From JBBIWA01 sp037439425 (lineage in GTDB: Bacteria > Acidobacteriota > Blastocatellia > RBC074), in assembly GCA_037439425.1 (NCBI GenBank), contig JBBIWA010000097.1, positions 1-19,005 on the forward strand: 19,005 nt of DNA. The letters run 5' to 3'. Below, piece after piece: positions 1-8,049 of the stretch (positions within the stretch are counted from its first letter, which is position 1; each line of letters begins with the position of its first letter). The position numbers and the translations under genes are program-made. The notes beneath the pieces were generated by a model. It searched no databases, was not told where the DNA came from, and worked only from the letters and a program-made list of their open reading frames with translations.

Positions 1-141
1 TCCATTCGTCTCATCACGGATCCAACTGTCCATCACGTCGTCACTAATCCAAATGGTCAGACTTCCGCGTTGCACCAACGCGGCGTTATACTCTGTCCAA
101 TTTCGGAGGTGGTAGGGTTGTTTGGTTTTCTTTTGTTTCAC
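1..141 (-). CDS. IS5-family transposase, N-terminal 47 residues (partial)
   Basis: Reading the minus strand from a GTG at 141-139 (an in-frame TAA lies just upstream) gives an open frame of exactly 47 codons to the window edge. It contains NWTEYNAALVQRGSLTIW, followed by ISDDVMDSW. The pattern NWxEYNxALVxRGSLTxW is characteristic of the N-terminus of IS5/IS903-group DDE transposases, which cut and rejoin element ends. The catalytic residues lie outside the window. The GTG start is inferred; the true start could differ by a few codons. The frame agrees with the IS903-like terminus 35 nt upstream. It is short and has no internal stop. Confidence 0.75.
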   Translation of the reverse strand, partial: MKQKKTKQPYHLRNWTEYNAALVQRGSLTIWISDDVMDSWIRDETNG

Positions 142-193
142 ATCTTAAGAATACCAGCACCCCCGCCTCCGTGCCTATTTATGCAACAAAGCC
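1..193 (-). mobile_element. IS5-family (IS903-group-like) insertion sequence, one end only
   Basis: The minus strand from 193 begins GGCTTTGTTGCATAAATA (193-176). This closely resembles the terminal inverted repeat of IS903-group IS5 elements as I remember it, differing at about two positions. The transposase N-terminus follows at 141 and runs off the left edge. On the other side, TonB-receptor coding homology starts immediately at 194, so the element boundary is 193/194 and the element lies inside the receptor gene. IS903-group elements make 9-bp target duplications; if this one did, GATATAGGC (194-202) should recur at the far end, outside the window. Confidence 0.8.
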
Positions 194-3100
194 GATATAG
201 GCAAAAACCTTAGCTTTACAACCAAAACCAACTCTAGCGGAAACTACAACTACACGCGTCTGGTGCCAGGCAAATACCGGGTCAGAGTCGAAGCCCAAAA
301 CTTCAAGTCAGGCGTGCTTGAGGTCGTAGTGAATGTGGATACGGCTTCGCGTGCTAACCTCCAGTTGCAGCCGGGAGCTGTCACTGAAGAGATCACCATT
401 ACAGCGGAAGCGCCGCTGTTAAAGACAGACCGCGCCGACGTCGCGACGACCTTTGAAACGCGCCAGGTTACTGACCTGCCGATTCTCGACCGTAACTTCA
501 CCAAGTTCATCTTACTCACCCCCGGCACACAGCAACTCACCTGGCAACATGCGGCCAGCGAAAACCCGCAAGGGTCAATTCAAACTATGGTCAATGGCCA
601 GCACTTCAGCGGGACTGGCTATCAACTCGATGGCACTGAAAACCGCGATCCGATTCTCGGGATCATCGTCATCAATCCGAACTTTGAAGCGATCGGCGAA
701 AGCAAGATCACCTCGCAAAACTACGACGCCGAGTTTGGTCAGGCGATCGCTGGCGTAGTTTCGGTGCAGACCAAATCCGGCAGCAACGAATTTCACGGCG
801 CAGCGTTTCTCTTCCGCCAGAATGATGAGTTCCAGGCGCGCAACCCCTTCTCTCAATTTCAGAGGAATGCGCAAACTGGTAAATTCATCCCCGACACGTT
901 GCGCAGCCAATTCGGTGGCGCCATTGGCGGGCCGATCATCAAAAATAAGTTCTTCTTCTTCGGCGACTACGATGGCATCCGCAGCAAGACTGGGGGATCA
1001 TTGTTACTCTCTGTACCGACAGCCGCCGCGCGTACTGGCGATCTGAGCGCCTATGGCCAACCCATCTTCGACCCGGCGACTACAGTCGTTGACGCCAGCG
1101 GCAACCTGGTTAGCCGCACGCAATTCACGGGTAATAGAATTCCGACAGCACGCCTCTCGCCGCAGGCCCTCAATATCTTGAAGTTGATTCCACTACCGAA
1201 CGCAACGGGCCGCGATAATGGCACGCGGGACAATTACGTTGCGGCAGGCATTGAAGGTTTTGATAAGGACAGCTTCGATGTCCGGATTGATGCCAGGATG
1301 TCTGACAAATTCAATATGTTCGGCCGTTACAGCTTCGCCGACTTTAGCCGCAATGGCCCGACGGCCTTCGGCGCGGGCGGTGGCCCTCAGTTGGTTTCAC
1401 TCAGCGGCACCTCGAAGGTGCGCAACCAGAGCGTCGCTTATGGTTTCGACTATGTTTGGTCGCCGATCTGGGTCACAGACTTCCGCTTCGGTTTCTTCCG
1501 CTACAAAGTCAATGTGCTGCCCTTCGATTTTGGCAAGAAGACGGCCAATGATGTCGGGGTGCCAGGGTTGAACCTGGATGACTTCAGTTCCGGGTTGTTC
1601 GCTGGCTTTGTAGGTGGCCCAGTCGGCAGCTTCAACTTCGGCTCTGGCCTCGGCGTCAACCGCTGCAACTGCCCGCTCGATCAGGACGAGAACCAGTTGC
1701 AATTTGTGAGTAACACCACCAGATTCTTCGGCAACCACACACTCAAGTTTGGCGTGGATGTGCGCCGCGCTTATAACCTGCGAGTCCCGAGTGATCGGCA
1801 CCGTTCAGGCGAACTTTCATTCAGTCAGGATCGCACCCGTGGTTCAGCAGGCGGGGGACTTGGTCTGGCGACCTTCCTGCTCAGAGATGTGACCCGCTTC
1901 ACCCGTTTTATCAGCTCCAGCACGGATGCTCGTGAACGGCAATGGCGTCACTTCTACTACGGGCAGGACACCTGGCGCGCAACTCCCAAGTTAACCATTA
2001 ACTATGGACTGCGTCTGGACCTGATCAACCCACAATCCATCAACGAGGCTGGCAACGCTGGCTTCCTGAGCCTTGAGACTGGCGAGATCAGCACCGTTGG
2101 TTTTGGTAACACTGATCTCAACGGTAATGTGGAGAATAGCGTCAACTTTGCTCCGCAGCTGGCTCTCTCTTACAAGGTCACTGACAAACTGGTGATTCGC
2201 GCTGGCTATGGCCGCAGCTACGACATCGGCGTGTTTGGCTCGCTGTTCGGCCATTCAGTCACGCAAAACCTGCCAGTGCTGGCGGCGCAAGAACTGAATG
2301 CCCCGGCCAACTTTGAGCGCGTCTTCACGCTGACACAAGGCGCACTAGCTTTCACTGCTTTCTTCGGTCTCAACGCTCTACCCAACAAAGGGGGTGCGCC
2401 GAACGCGACGCTGCCCTCGAACGGCCGCTTCTTCCTGCCAGATGGCGTGTTTGCGCGCGCCTTGCCAGATAAGCAGCGACTGCCTTCAGTGGATGCGTAC
2501 AATGTCACCGTGCAGTACCAGTTAACTGATACTATCGCGGTGGAGGCAGCCTACGTCGGGAACAAGGGAACGCATGTGTTTGCAGGCGATGGTCCGGCAA
2601 TTAATGCTAACCAGGCGACGCTGGTTGGGTTCGGGACTATTCCGCGCAATAACCGCCGCCCCTTCTTCAACAAGTTCGGCTGGACGCAGGGGATTGACTT
2701 CTTCTGCAACTGCTCTGACAACCGCTACGACTCGCTCCAGGCCAAAATCGAGAAGCGATTCTCGAACGGCTATTCACTGCTCGCGCACTACACCCGTCAG
2801 CGCGCGCTGCAGGATGGCGCCGAGTATTTCTTCTTCGATGCCAATCTCAACCGCGGCGCGGCGGACTGGGATCGAGGGCATAACTTCGTCTTCTCTCAGG
2901 TGTGGAAGTTGCCGATTGGCAAAGGCAAGCGGCTCCTGGGCGATATCTCGCGGGCGGCTGACTTCTTTATCGGCGGCTGGCAGTTCAACTCGAATACTAC
3001 GATTCAGAGCGGTATCCCATTCAACTTTGGATACGATGCCGGAGCCAATATTGACACCGGCCCCAACCGCCCAAATATCAGCGGCGATCCGAAGCTTAAT

Positions 3101-3451
3101 CTGTCAGGGAATCGCTATTCGCTGGATACTTCGGTCTTCTCGAATCCAGGGCCAGGTAAGTTTGGCAACCTGAAGCGGAATGCGTTCCGCGGGCCAGGAT
3201 ACTGGAGAACGGATGCTTCGCTCTTCAAGAAGTTTAAGTTGACGGAGACCGTGGAAGCGGAGTTCCGTATTGAATCGGTGAACTTCTTCAACCACAACAA
3301 CCGTGGCAATCCCGATTCATTCCTCGGGTCGTTCGATCCAGCGACGAGCAGGCTCAATCCCAACTCAAATCTGGGAGTGATCAACTCGACGGCCTTTTTT
3401 GGCGCCGATCCGATGCGTAACTTCCAGTTTGCCCTCAAGCTCAAATTCTAA
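194..3451 (+). CDS. Oar-type TonB-dependent outer-membrane receptor, 5' end removed by an insertion sequence
   Basis: This is a large outer-membrane beta-barrel receptor of the acidobacterial Oar/carboxypeptidase-regulatory type, probably for energy-dependent uptake of an oligosaccharide or other large substrate (family knowledge; the ligand cannot be read). The visible frame begins inside the N-terminal carboxypeptidase-regulatory-like domain (NSSGNYNYTRLVPGKYRVRVEA, read across about 233-300). The plug domain follows (DLPILDRNF, then VNGQHFSGTGYQLDGTENRD and AGVVSVQTKSGSNEFHGA), then a long barrel ending in ...ALKLKF with a terminal Phe. No signal peptide or ATG start remains: the frame runs directly into the IS end at 193/194, and in-frame GTG 263 is only the first formal start (1062 codons). 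Compared with intact relatives it lacks the signal peptide and roughly 40-60 residues, so it is probably not exported as it stands. A perfect intrinsic terminator follows the stop. Confidence 0.85.
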   Translation, partial: DIGKNLSFTTKTNSSGNYNYTRLVPGKYRVRVEAQNFKSGVLEVVVNVDTASRANLQLQPGAVTEEITITAEAPLLKTDRADVATTFETRQVTDLPILDRNFTKFILLTPGTQQLTWQHAASENPQGSIQTMVNGQHFSGTGYQLDGTENRDPILGIIVINPNFEAIGESKITSQNYDAEFGQAIAGVVSVQTKSGSNEFHGAAFLFRQNDEFQARNPFSQFQRNAQTGKFIPDTLRSQFGGAIGGPIIKNKFFFFGDYDGIRSKTGGSLLLSVPTAAARTGDLSAYGQPIFDPATTVVDASGNLVSRTQFTGNRIPTARLSPQALNILKLIPLPNATGRDNGTRDNYVAAGIEGFDKDSFDVRIDARMSDKFNMFGRYSFADFSRNGPTAFGAGGGPQLVSLSGTSKVRNQSVAYGFDYVWSPIWVTDFRFGFFRYKVNVLPFDFGKKTANDVGVPGLNLDDFSSGLFAGFVGGPVGSFNFGSGLGVNRCNCPLDQDENQLQFVSNTTRFFGNHTLKFGVDVRRAYNLRVPSDRHRSGELSFSQDRTRGSAGGGLGLATFLLRDVTRFTRFISSSTDARERQWRHFYYGQDTWRATPKLTINYGLRLDLINPQSINEAGNAGFLSLETGEISTVGFGNTDLNGNVENSVNFAPQLALSYKVTDKLVIRAGYGRSYDIGVFGSLFGHSVTQNLPVLAAQELNAPANFERVFTLTQGALAFTAFFGLNALPNKGGAPNATLPSNGRFFLPDGVFARALPDKQRLPSVDAYNVTVQYQLTDTIAVEAAYVGNKGTHVFAGDGPAINANQATLVGFGTIPRNNRRPFFNKFGWTQGIDFFCNCSDNRYDSLQAKIEKRFSNGYSLLAHYTRQRALQDGAEYFFFDANLNRGAADWDRGHNFVFSQVWKLPIGKGKRLLGDISRAADFFIGGWQFNSNTTIQSGIPFNFGYDAGANIDTGPNRPNISGDPKLNLSGNRYSLDTSVFSNPGPGKFGNLKRNAFRGPGYWRTDASLFKKFKLTETVEAEFRIESVNFFNHNNRGNPDSFLGSFDPATSRLNPNSNLGVINSTAFFGADPMRNFQFALKLKF

Positions 3452-3478
3452 GAGCTTGAGGCAACGAGCGGCTGATCA

Positions 3479-3507
3479 GGGGGAACTCAGGTTCCCCCTA
3501 TTTTTTG
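3479..3507 (+). terminator. Intrinsic terminator after the TonB receptor
   Basis: A perfect 8-bp stem, GGGGGAAC (3479-3486) and GTTCCCCC (3491-3498), closes on a TCAG tetraloop and is followed by TATTTTTTG (3499-3507). It lies 28 nt after the receptor stop codon. Stem, loop and U-tract all match a rho-independent terminator for plus-strand transcription. Confidence 0.9.
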
Positions 3508-3775
3508 TCGGTTCCCGTGCTTCGCCAAGAATGCGCTAGTGGATCAGACTCTGACGTATCCATCAGCCACTGCCAATCGTGCAACGCACAGTGGGCGCTC
3601 AAGCTGAGGTTCCAGCGCGCTGAAGAGAAGCTTAATGAGGTAGGGGCATTCAGGCTCCCCCTTTTCTTTATGCTATACTTCGGTCTGGATGTCGGAGATG
3701 TGACAGCTAAGCAGAGAAGTTGAGGCAAGCGTCTCCCCGGTTCACAGAATAATCTTCCCCATAGCGCGACAAGAA
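3508..3775. other. Intergenic region with a second terminator-like stem
   Basis: I see no convincing gene here; the short open frames lack family features and ribosome sites. At 3642-3668 the sequence AGGGGCATTCAGGCTCCCCC followed by CTTTTCTTT resembles the terminator at 3479-3507 in order and spacing (G-run, TCAGG, C-run, T-run), but the stem is weaker (about 4-5 bp). TATACT near 3672-3677 could be a -10 box for the TPR gene; I find no good -35 at the right distance, so I do not call a promoter. Confidence 0.45.
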
Positions 3776-4837
3776 ATGGTAAGCAGTCAAACTTCACACT
3801 CGACAACACCTCTCCTGGGTCAGAGAGCTTTGCTAGCGCTGTTATGCCTCTTTGCCCCGGCCATCCTATGTCTGGCGCAAGAGCCAACTGACCAGCTAGC
3901 CACGACCCTGACCGAAGCTCGGAGACTCATCAGCGAAGGGAATCCGCAAGCAGCGATCTCTAAATTGCAGGCCTGGCCTCAGAAAACAGACCCCAGAATT
4001 GCGCACCTTCTCGGCGTCGCCTACTACCATGCCAATGATCACCTTCAGGCCATTGAACAGCTTGCTCCTATAGTAGACCATCTCCCCAAAGATTCGCTTC
4101 CATGGCGCGAGGCAGTGCAGATTCTCGGCTTCTCACGCTACATCGTTGGCCACATTCAGCAGTCCATTCCCTTCCTCGAACAGACACGAGCCTGGGCATC
4201 CCATAACACCGAACTGGCTTACGCCCTGGGGATGGCCTATATTCAAACGCGCCAACCGGCGAAGGCGCGAGAAAACTTTGCGCGCATGTTCCAAGCCGCG
4301 CCGGATTCAGCAGCCGCCCACTTGCTGACCGCGCAGATGATGATTCGGCTTGAGTTTGAGGAATTTGCTGAAGCTGAACTCAAACAGGCGCTGGAGAAAG
4401 ATCCGAAGCTGCCGCAGGTCAACTATCTGCTCGGCCAACTGGCGATCTATCGCGCCCGAGTGGATGAGGGGATCAATTTCATGAAACGCGAGATTGAACT
4501 CAATCCTGGCAACGCCATGGCTTATTACAAACTGGGCGACGCTTATACCCGCCAGCTTAAGTGGGACGCAGCCATTGAGCAGCTTCAGAAGTCAGTCTGG
4601 CTCAATCCTTACTACAGCGGCCCATACATTCTGCTGGGCAAGTCCTATCTGAAGAAAGAGCAACTTGGCCCTGCCGAAGGAATGCTGCGGCGAGCCATTC
4701 AGTATGATCCCAATAACAAATCGGCTCACTACATGCTGGCTCAACTCCTGCAGCGAACGAACCGGCTCGAAGAAGCCAAACGCGAGTTCGCTATCGCTGA
4801 AAAACTGCACAGCAATGCTAACGAACCAGACAGGTAA
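3776..4837 (+). CDS. Secreted tetratricopeptide-repeat protein
   Basis: The 353-residue protein starts at ATG 3776. Residues about 17-35 form a hydrophobic signal peptide (ALLALLCLFAPAILCLAQ), so it probably acts in the periplasm or on the outer membrane. The mature protein is nearly all helical repeats. Clear TPR units occur at roughly 145-178, 213-246, 247-280, 281-314 and 315-346, with signatures such as NAMAYYKLGDAYTRQLKWDAAIEQ and SAHYMLAQLLQRTNRLEEAKREF (each partly quoted). No enzymatic motif is visible; TPRs scaffold protein-protein contacts. It lies 32 nt upstream of the FG-GAP/ASPIC gene on the same strand and is probably cotranscribed. There is no clear Shine-Dalgarno sequence, so the start is supported mainly by the signal peptide. 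The partner is unknown. Confidence 0.85.
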   Translation: MVSSQTSHSTTPLLGQRALLALLCLFAPAILCLAQEPTDQLATTLTEARRLISEGNPQAAISKLQAWPQKTDPRIAHLLGVAYYHANDHLQAIEQLAPIVDHLPKDSLPWREAVQILGFSRYIVGHIQQSIPFLEQTRAWASHNTELAYALGMAYIQTRQPAKARENFARMFQAAPDSAAAHLLTAQMMIRLEFEEFAEAELKQALEKDPKLPQVNYLLGQLAIYRARVDEGINFMKREIELNPGNAMAYYKLGDAYTRQLKWDAAIEQLQKSVWLNPYYSGPYILLGKSYLKKEQLGPAEGMLRRAIQYDPNNKSAHYMLAQLLQRTNRLEEAKREFAIAEKLHSNANEPDR

Positions 4838-4869
4838 TACCGGGCTGATAGCTCTCGCAATTACGACCA

Positions 4870-6627
4870 ATGATCAAACTACTGTTTAGGCTCTCAGCGT
4901 GGCTATTTCTCAGCGCGACATTCTTGATCCCGACCCCACTCGACAGGCTTTTCGTTCAGTCCATGGCGCAAGCTGCCCAGCAAAACTTGGTTTCCTTCTC
5001 CTTTGTTGATGTCGCCGCGCAAGCAGGGTTGACTCATCCGATCGTCTACGGCGGCATTGAGACCAAAAAATATATCATTGAAACCAACGGCTGCGGCGTG
5101 GCCTTTTACGACTATGATCAGGATGGATGGATGGACATCTTTCTGTTAAGCGGCACACGACTCGAAGAATTGCCGAAAGGCCAAACGCCCACCAATCGGC
5201 TCTATCACAACAATCGGGATGGGACATTTACCGAGGTCACGGACAAAGCTGGACTCAGACGCACCGGCTGGGCGTCAGCCCTGTGCATTGGCGATTATGA
5301 CAACGATGGCTTTGACGATCTGTTCATTACTTACTGGGGAACCAATGTCCTTTACCGCAATAACGGCAATGGCACGTTCACGGACGTGACGAAACAGTCA
5401 GGGTTAGGCTTTGAAGAGATTCGCTGGGGATCGGGGTGCAGCTTCATTGATTATGATCGCGATGGGCGACTGGACCTGTTCGTGGCGAACTATCTCACCT
5501 TCGATCTTGAAACAGCGCCTGTGCCGGGCAAAGGGGCTAATTGCAACTGGAAAGGGATCCCTCTCAATTGCGGCCCCAAAGGATTGCCATTTGCTCGCAA
5601 CTGGCTTTACCGCAACAATGGCGACGGCGCGTTTACCGATGTTTCGGATAAAGCAGGGATCGGCAAAGTGACTGAAAGGTATCCGATGTCAACCACTGCC
5701 GCCGACTTCGACGAAGACGGTTGGGTTGATCTCTATGTCGCCTGTGATTCGACAGCCAGCATTCTTTATCGCAATAATCACGATGACACGTTTACCGGTA
5801 TTGCGCTTGAAAGCGGCGTCGCCTTCAATAAAGACGGTAACGCGCAAGCTGGAATGGGGCTTGGCATCGGCGACTACGATCGCGACGGCCGCCTGGATAT
5901 TTTCAAAACGCATTTTGCTGACGACACCCCGATTCTCTATCGCAATCTGGGCAAGTCTCTCTTTGCAGATATGACGATGGCTGCCGGATTCGGAGCGGCT
6001 ACCAAATATGTCAGTTGGGGCGCTGGGATGCCTGACCTCGACAATGACGGATGGCCCGATATTGTGTACGTGACCGGCAATGTCTATCCGGAAGCGGAGA
6101 AATATTTCAAGCAATATGCCTATCGCGGCCCGCGAGTTATCTTTCGCAATCTCGGTAATGGCCGCTTTGAAGATGTCACCGCACAGAGCGGTCCCGGAAC
6201 CACGGCTTTATACACAAGTCGCGGATGCGCCTTCGGCGATTTCGACAACGATGGGGATGTTGACATCCTGGTCATGAACATGAACGAGTTGCCCTCATTG
6301 TTGCGCAATGACTACCAGGGCCGGAATCACTGGCTCAAGATTAAAACCGTCGGCGTCAAATCAAACCACACGGGGCTGGGCGCGCGGGTAGTGGTAACGA
6401 TTGGTGAACACAAACAGGCACAGGTGGTACTCAGCCAAACCAGCTATTATTCGCACGACGATCTGCGATTGCATTTTGGACTCGGCAACCAGGCAAAGGC
6501 TGATCGCGTTGAGATCCTCTGGCCGAGCGGTATGGTGGATGTGCTCAAGGATGTAGAGGCTGGCCAGTTGATCACAGTCAGAGAGGGAATAGGGGCGGTT
6601 AAGAACCCTACCTTGACTAGACCCTGA
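4870..6627 (+). CDS. Secreted FG-GAP/VCBS repeat protein with ASPIC/UnbV domain (CRTAC1-like)
   Basis: The 585-residue protein has an N-terminal signal segment (about residues 4-35). It contains seven calcium-loop motifs of the DxDxDGxxD type, at about 81-89, 142-150, 194-202, 279-287, 335-343, 389-397 and 457-465, for example DYDQDGWMD and DFDNDGDVD. These are typical of an FG-GAP/VCBS beta-propeller with integrin-like calcium sites. The C-terminus (about 500-570, including HTGLGARVVV and EILWPSGMVD) matches the ASPIC/UnbV domain. Bacterial CRTAC1-like proteins are common in Acidobacteriota and Planctomycetota, often beside TPR proteins and TonB receptors; their biochemical role is poorly known, but extracellular adhesion or glycan binding is plausible (inference). 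Length is normal and the frame intact. Confidence 0.9.
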   Translation: MIKLLFRLSAWLFLSATFLIPTPLDRLFVQSMAQAAQQNLVSFSFVDVAAQAGLTHPIVYGGIETKKYIIETNGCGVAFYDYDQDGWMDIFLLSGTRLEELPKGQTPTNRLYHNNRDGTFTEVTDKAGLRRTGWASALCIGDYDNDGFDDLFITYWGTNVLYRNNGNGTFTDVTKQSGLGFEEIRWGSGCSFIDYDRDGRLDLFVANYLTFDLETAPVPGKGANCNWKGIPLNCGPKGLPFARNWLYRNNGDGAFTDVSDKAGIGKVTERYPMSTTAADFDEDGWVDLYVACDSTASILYRNNHDDTFTGIALESGVAFNKDGNAQAGMGLGIGDYDRDGRLDIFKTHFADDTPILYRNLGKSLFADMTMAAGFGAATKYVSWGAGMPDLDNDGWPDIVYVTGNVYPEAEKYFKQYAYRGPRVIFRNLGNGRFEDVTAQSGPGTTALYTSRGCAFGDFDNDGDVDILVMNMNELPSLLRNDYQGRNHWLKIKTVGVKSNHTGLGARVVVTIGEHKQAQVVLSQTSYYSHDDLRLHFGLGNQAKADRVEILWPSGMVDVLKDVEAGQLITVREGIGAVKNPTLTRP

Positions 6628-6658
6628 TACTTATTTATCGTGTGTCAGGCCGTATCGG

Positions 6659-7678
6659 CTACCTGTCTCGCTGGTGAGACGGTGCCACGGTGGCCAGCTG
6701 CTCGAAGCGTTGCCCGGTAAACTGCGCCAGCAGCGCCCATCCCAGCAACACCAGCAAACTGACTAGCGAAAGCCATCTCAAGGCGCTCGATCCGCGAAAC
6801 GGAATGATTGACAGATTAACCGCCACTCCCAGCACTTTGGCGAAACGTTGCACGACGACATCAATGAAGGCTTTGACCGTATACCTTTCCATCCGGCTCA
6901 TGGGCACAAACAGAGTTTCTCGCGCTGCCTGGTTGATAGTATAGCTCATACTGTTATCGCTGACTGACAGCAGGGTGGCGAACCCCAGCGTGGGCAGCGC
7001 GAGAAACCCCAGCGAACCAAGTAGCATCGCGCCCGGCAAGACCATCAGCGCAATCTTCACTCCGTAGCGCCGCAGGATGTAGCTGGTTAAGAAAAGCTGC
7101 ACCGCGATGGCCACCAGGCTCTGCACCTGGCCCACGGCGCCAAAGAAGGCATCGCGTTTGAGCGGCTCCATAATTGTTTGTTCGACCGTCGAGCCGTACT
7201 GAAAGTCGGCGATGCCGGAAACGATCTCATAACACATCACGATCAGCGAGATTGACAGGAAGTAGCGCGATGAACGCAGAGCGCTCATCGCTCCGCTCGG
7301 GCTGCATTCGATTTTGCAATCGGCGCGCGTCACCGCCGGTTTGTCAGCGACGCCTGTTTTCCTGAGCACGATAAATCCGACGACTCCGATCAGCGCTACC
7401 AGAATAACGCACAAGTACAACATCGTTTCACGCCCCCAACTGATAATGAACGTGCGCACGAGAGAGGCTCCGCTCAGCCCGCCGAGCACGCCGCCCAGCC
7501 CGATCAACCCGTACAAGCGTTTAGCCGCATCCACGGTGACTGTGGTGCTGGCAAACGACCAGAACAACACCACCGCCAGCGCATTGAACATGTCGCCGAA
7601 AATATAAAACGACCAGATGACCAGATGGCCCGGTTCGCGGCCCCAGGTTGCATATGCCAGAAAGATGATTATCCCTTA
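6659..7678 (-). pseudogene. 5'-truncated NTP/NDP-exchange-type (MFS-like) transporter
   Basis: An open minus-strand frame runs from the edge of the inverted-repeat element to the stop at 6659-6661. The first in-frame ATG is at 7591 (310 residues), but family-like sequence continues upstream (YATWGREPGHLVIWSFYIFG) until a TAA at 7678-7676 that belongs to the element's terminal repeat. Motifs such as NALAVVLFWSFA, AKRLYGLIGLGGVLGG and INQAARETLFVP fit bacterial homologues of ATP/ADP translocases (Npt/TlcC-like, MFS fold). These have about 12 membrane segments and about 400-440 residues, so roughly the first 100 residues (about three helices) are missing. No matching N-terminal piece lies beyond the element at 8008-8049, so the gene is truncated rather than split. 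Bacterial members are often not true nucleotide exchangers; the substrate is unknown. Confidence 0.75.
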
Positions 7679-7699
7679 GTGGGGGGAGTTTCATTCATG
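7674..7699 (+). repeat. Left terminal inverted repeat of the MITE-like element
   Basis: Pairs with 7983-8007 over 25 bases with a single-base G-run indel. It contains TTA at 7676-7678, read as TAA in the transporter frame. Confidence 0.85.
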
Positions 7700-7982
7700 C
7701 ACCTCGAAAAGAGGTTTGATTTTTCGAGATGGCTTGAAAACGGCTCTGGGAGAGGATTTTAAGATGACTCATATCTGATCCGTCAATCCAGCAGCCATCG
7801 CTAGAGTCCGATTTGAGTATTTTTCGATTTCGCCTCTTACCAGTGTCTGAAGCTGAAAAGATCTCGAATTCTCTGATAATTGGCGAAAATAGAGGTGATT
7901 TTCATGGATCTGCCTCAGTTGAAAAATTAGCCTCAAACAGACTCTAACGCTCTAAAACCCACATCAATTGGGCATAATCGCT

Positions 7983-8007
7983 CATGAATGAAACTCCCCC
8001 ACTAAGG
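7983..8007 (-). repeat. Right terminal inverted repeat of the MITE-like element
   Basis: The reverse complement of this segment reads CCTTAGTGGGGG then AGTTTCATTCATG, matching the left repeat at 7674-7699. Confidence 0.85.
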
Positions 8008-8049
8008 AGAATTCTCCTCGACTCTATATTTGTTTTTTCCAAAAGGATC

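Larger units (their letters stand above)
7674..8007. mobile_element. 0.33-kb MITE-like element with ~25-bp terminal inverted repeats
   Basis: The left end (7674-7699) begins CCTTAGTGGGGGG and continues AGTTTCATTCATG. The right end (8007-7983, minus strand) reads the same except that the G-run has five bases instead of six. The element is about 334 bp and A+T-rich compared with its neighbours. It has no open frame long enough for a transposase, but contains a perfect internal stem CTCGAAAA/TTTTCGAG (7703-7728). These are the hallmarks of a non-autonomous, MITE-like element or a deleted IS. The left terminus supplies the in-frame TAA that caps the truncated transporter. I could not find an obvious target-site duplication, and a perfect GGAGAATTCTCC palindrome (8006-8017) abuts the right end. 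The parent IS family is not recognised. Confidence 0.8.

Noticed and set aside
2574..3173. A 199-codon plus-strand frame inside the TonB receptor
   Set aside because: It is Ser/Arg-rich, with no motif, and overlaps the continuous barrel-coding frame.
3505..3723. A 72-codon frame between the receptor and the TPR gene
   Set aside because: It starts within the terminator T-tract, has no ribosome site and resembles no protein I know.
5689..6114. A 141-codon minus-strand frame opposite the FG-GAP protein
   Set aside because: Repeat-derived antisense frame over the calcium-loop repeats; no ribosome site or recognisable domain.
6623..6649. Hairpin CCTGATAC/GTGTCAGG between convergent genes as a bidirectional terminator
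   Set aside because: The stem has a G-T pair, an 11-nt loop and no U-tract on either strand; too weak to call.
7701..7982. A regulatory RNA or gene inside the 0.33-kb element
   Set aside because: Stops occur in all frames and only one short perfect hairpin is present; inverted termini favour a mobile element.
8018..8049. Terminator for the cytochrome operon just after the cytochrome b-c stop
   Set aside because: On the minus strand there is no stable stem followed by U-residues before the mobile element's palindrome.
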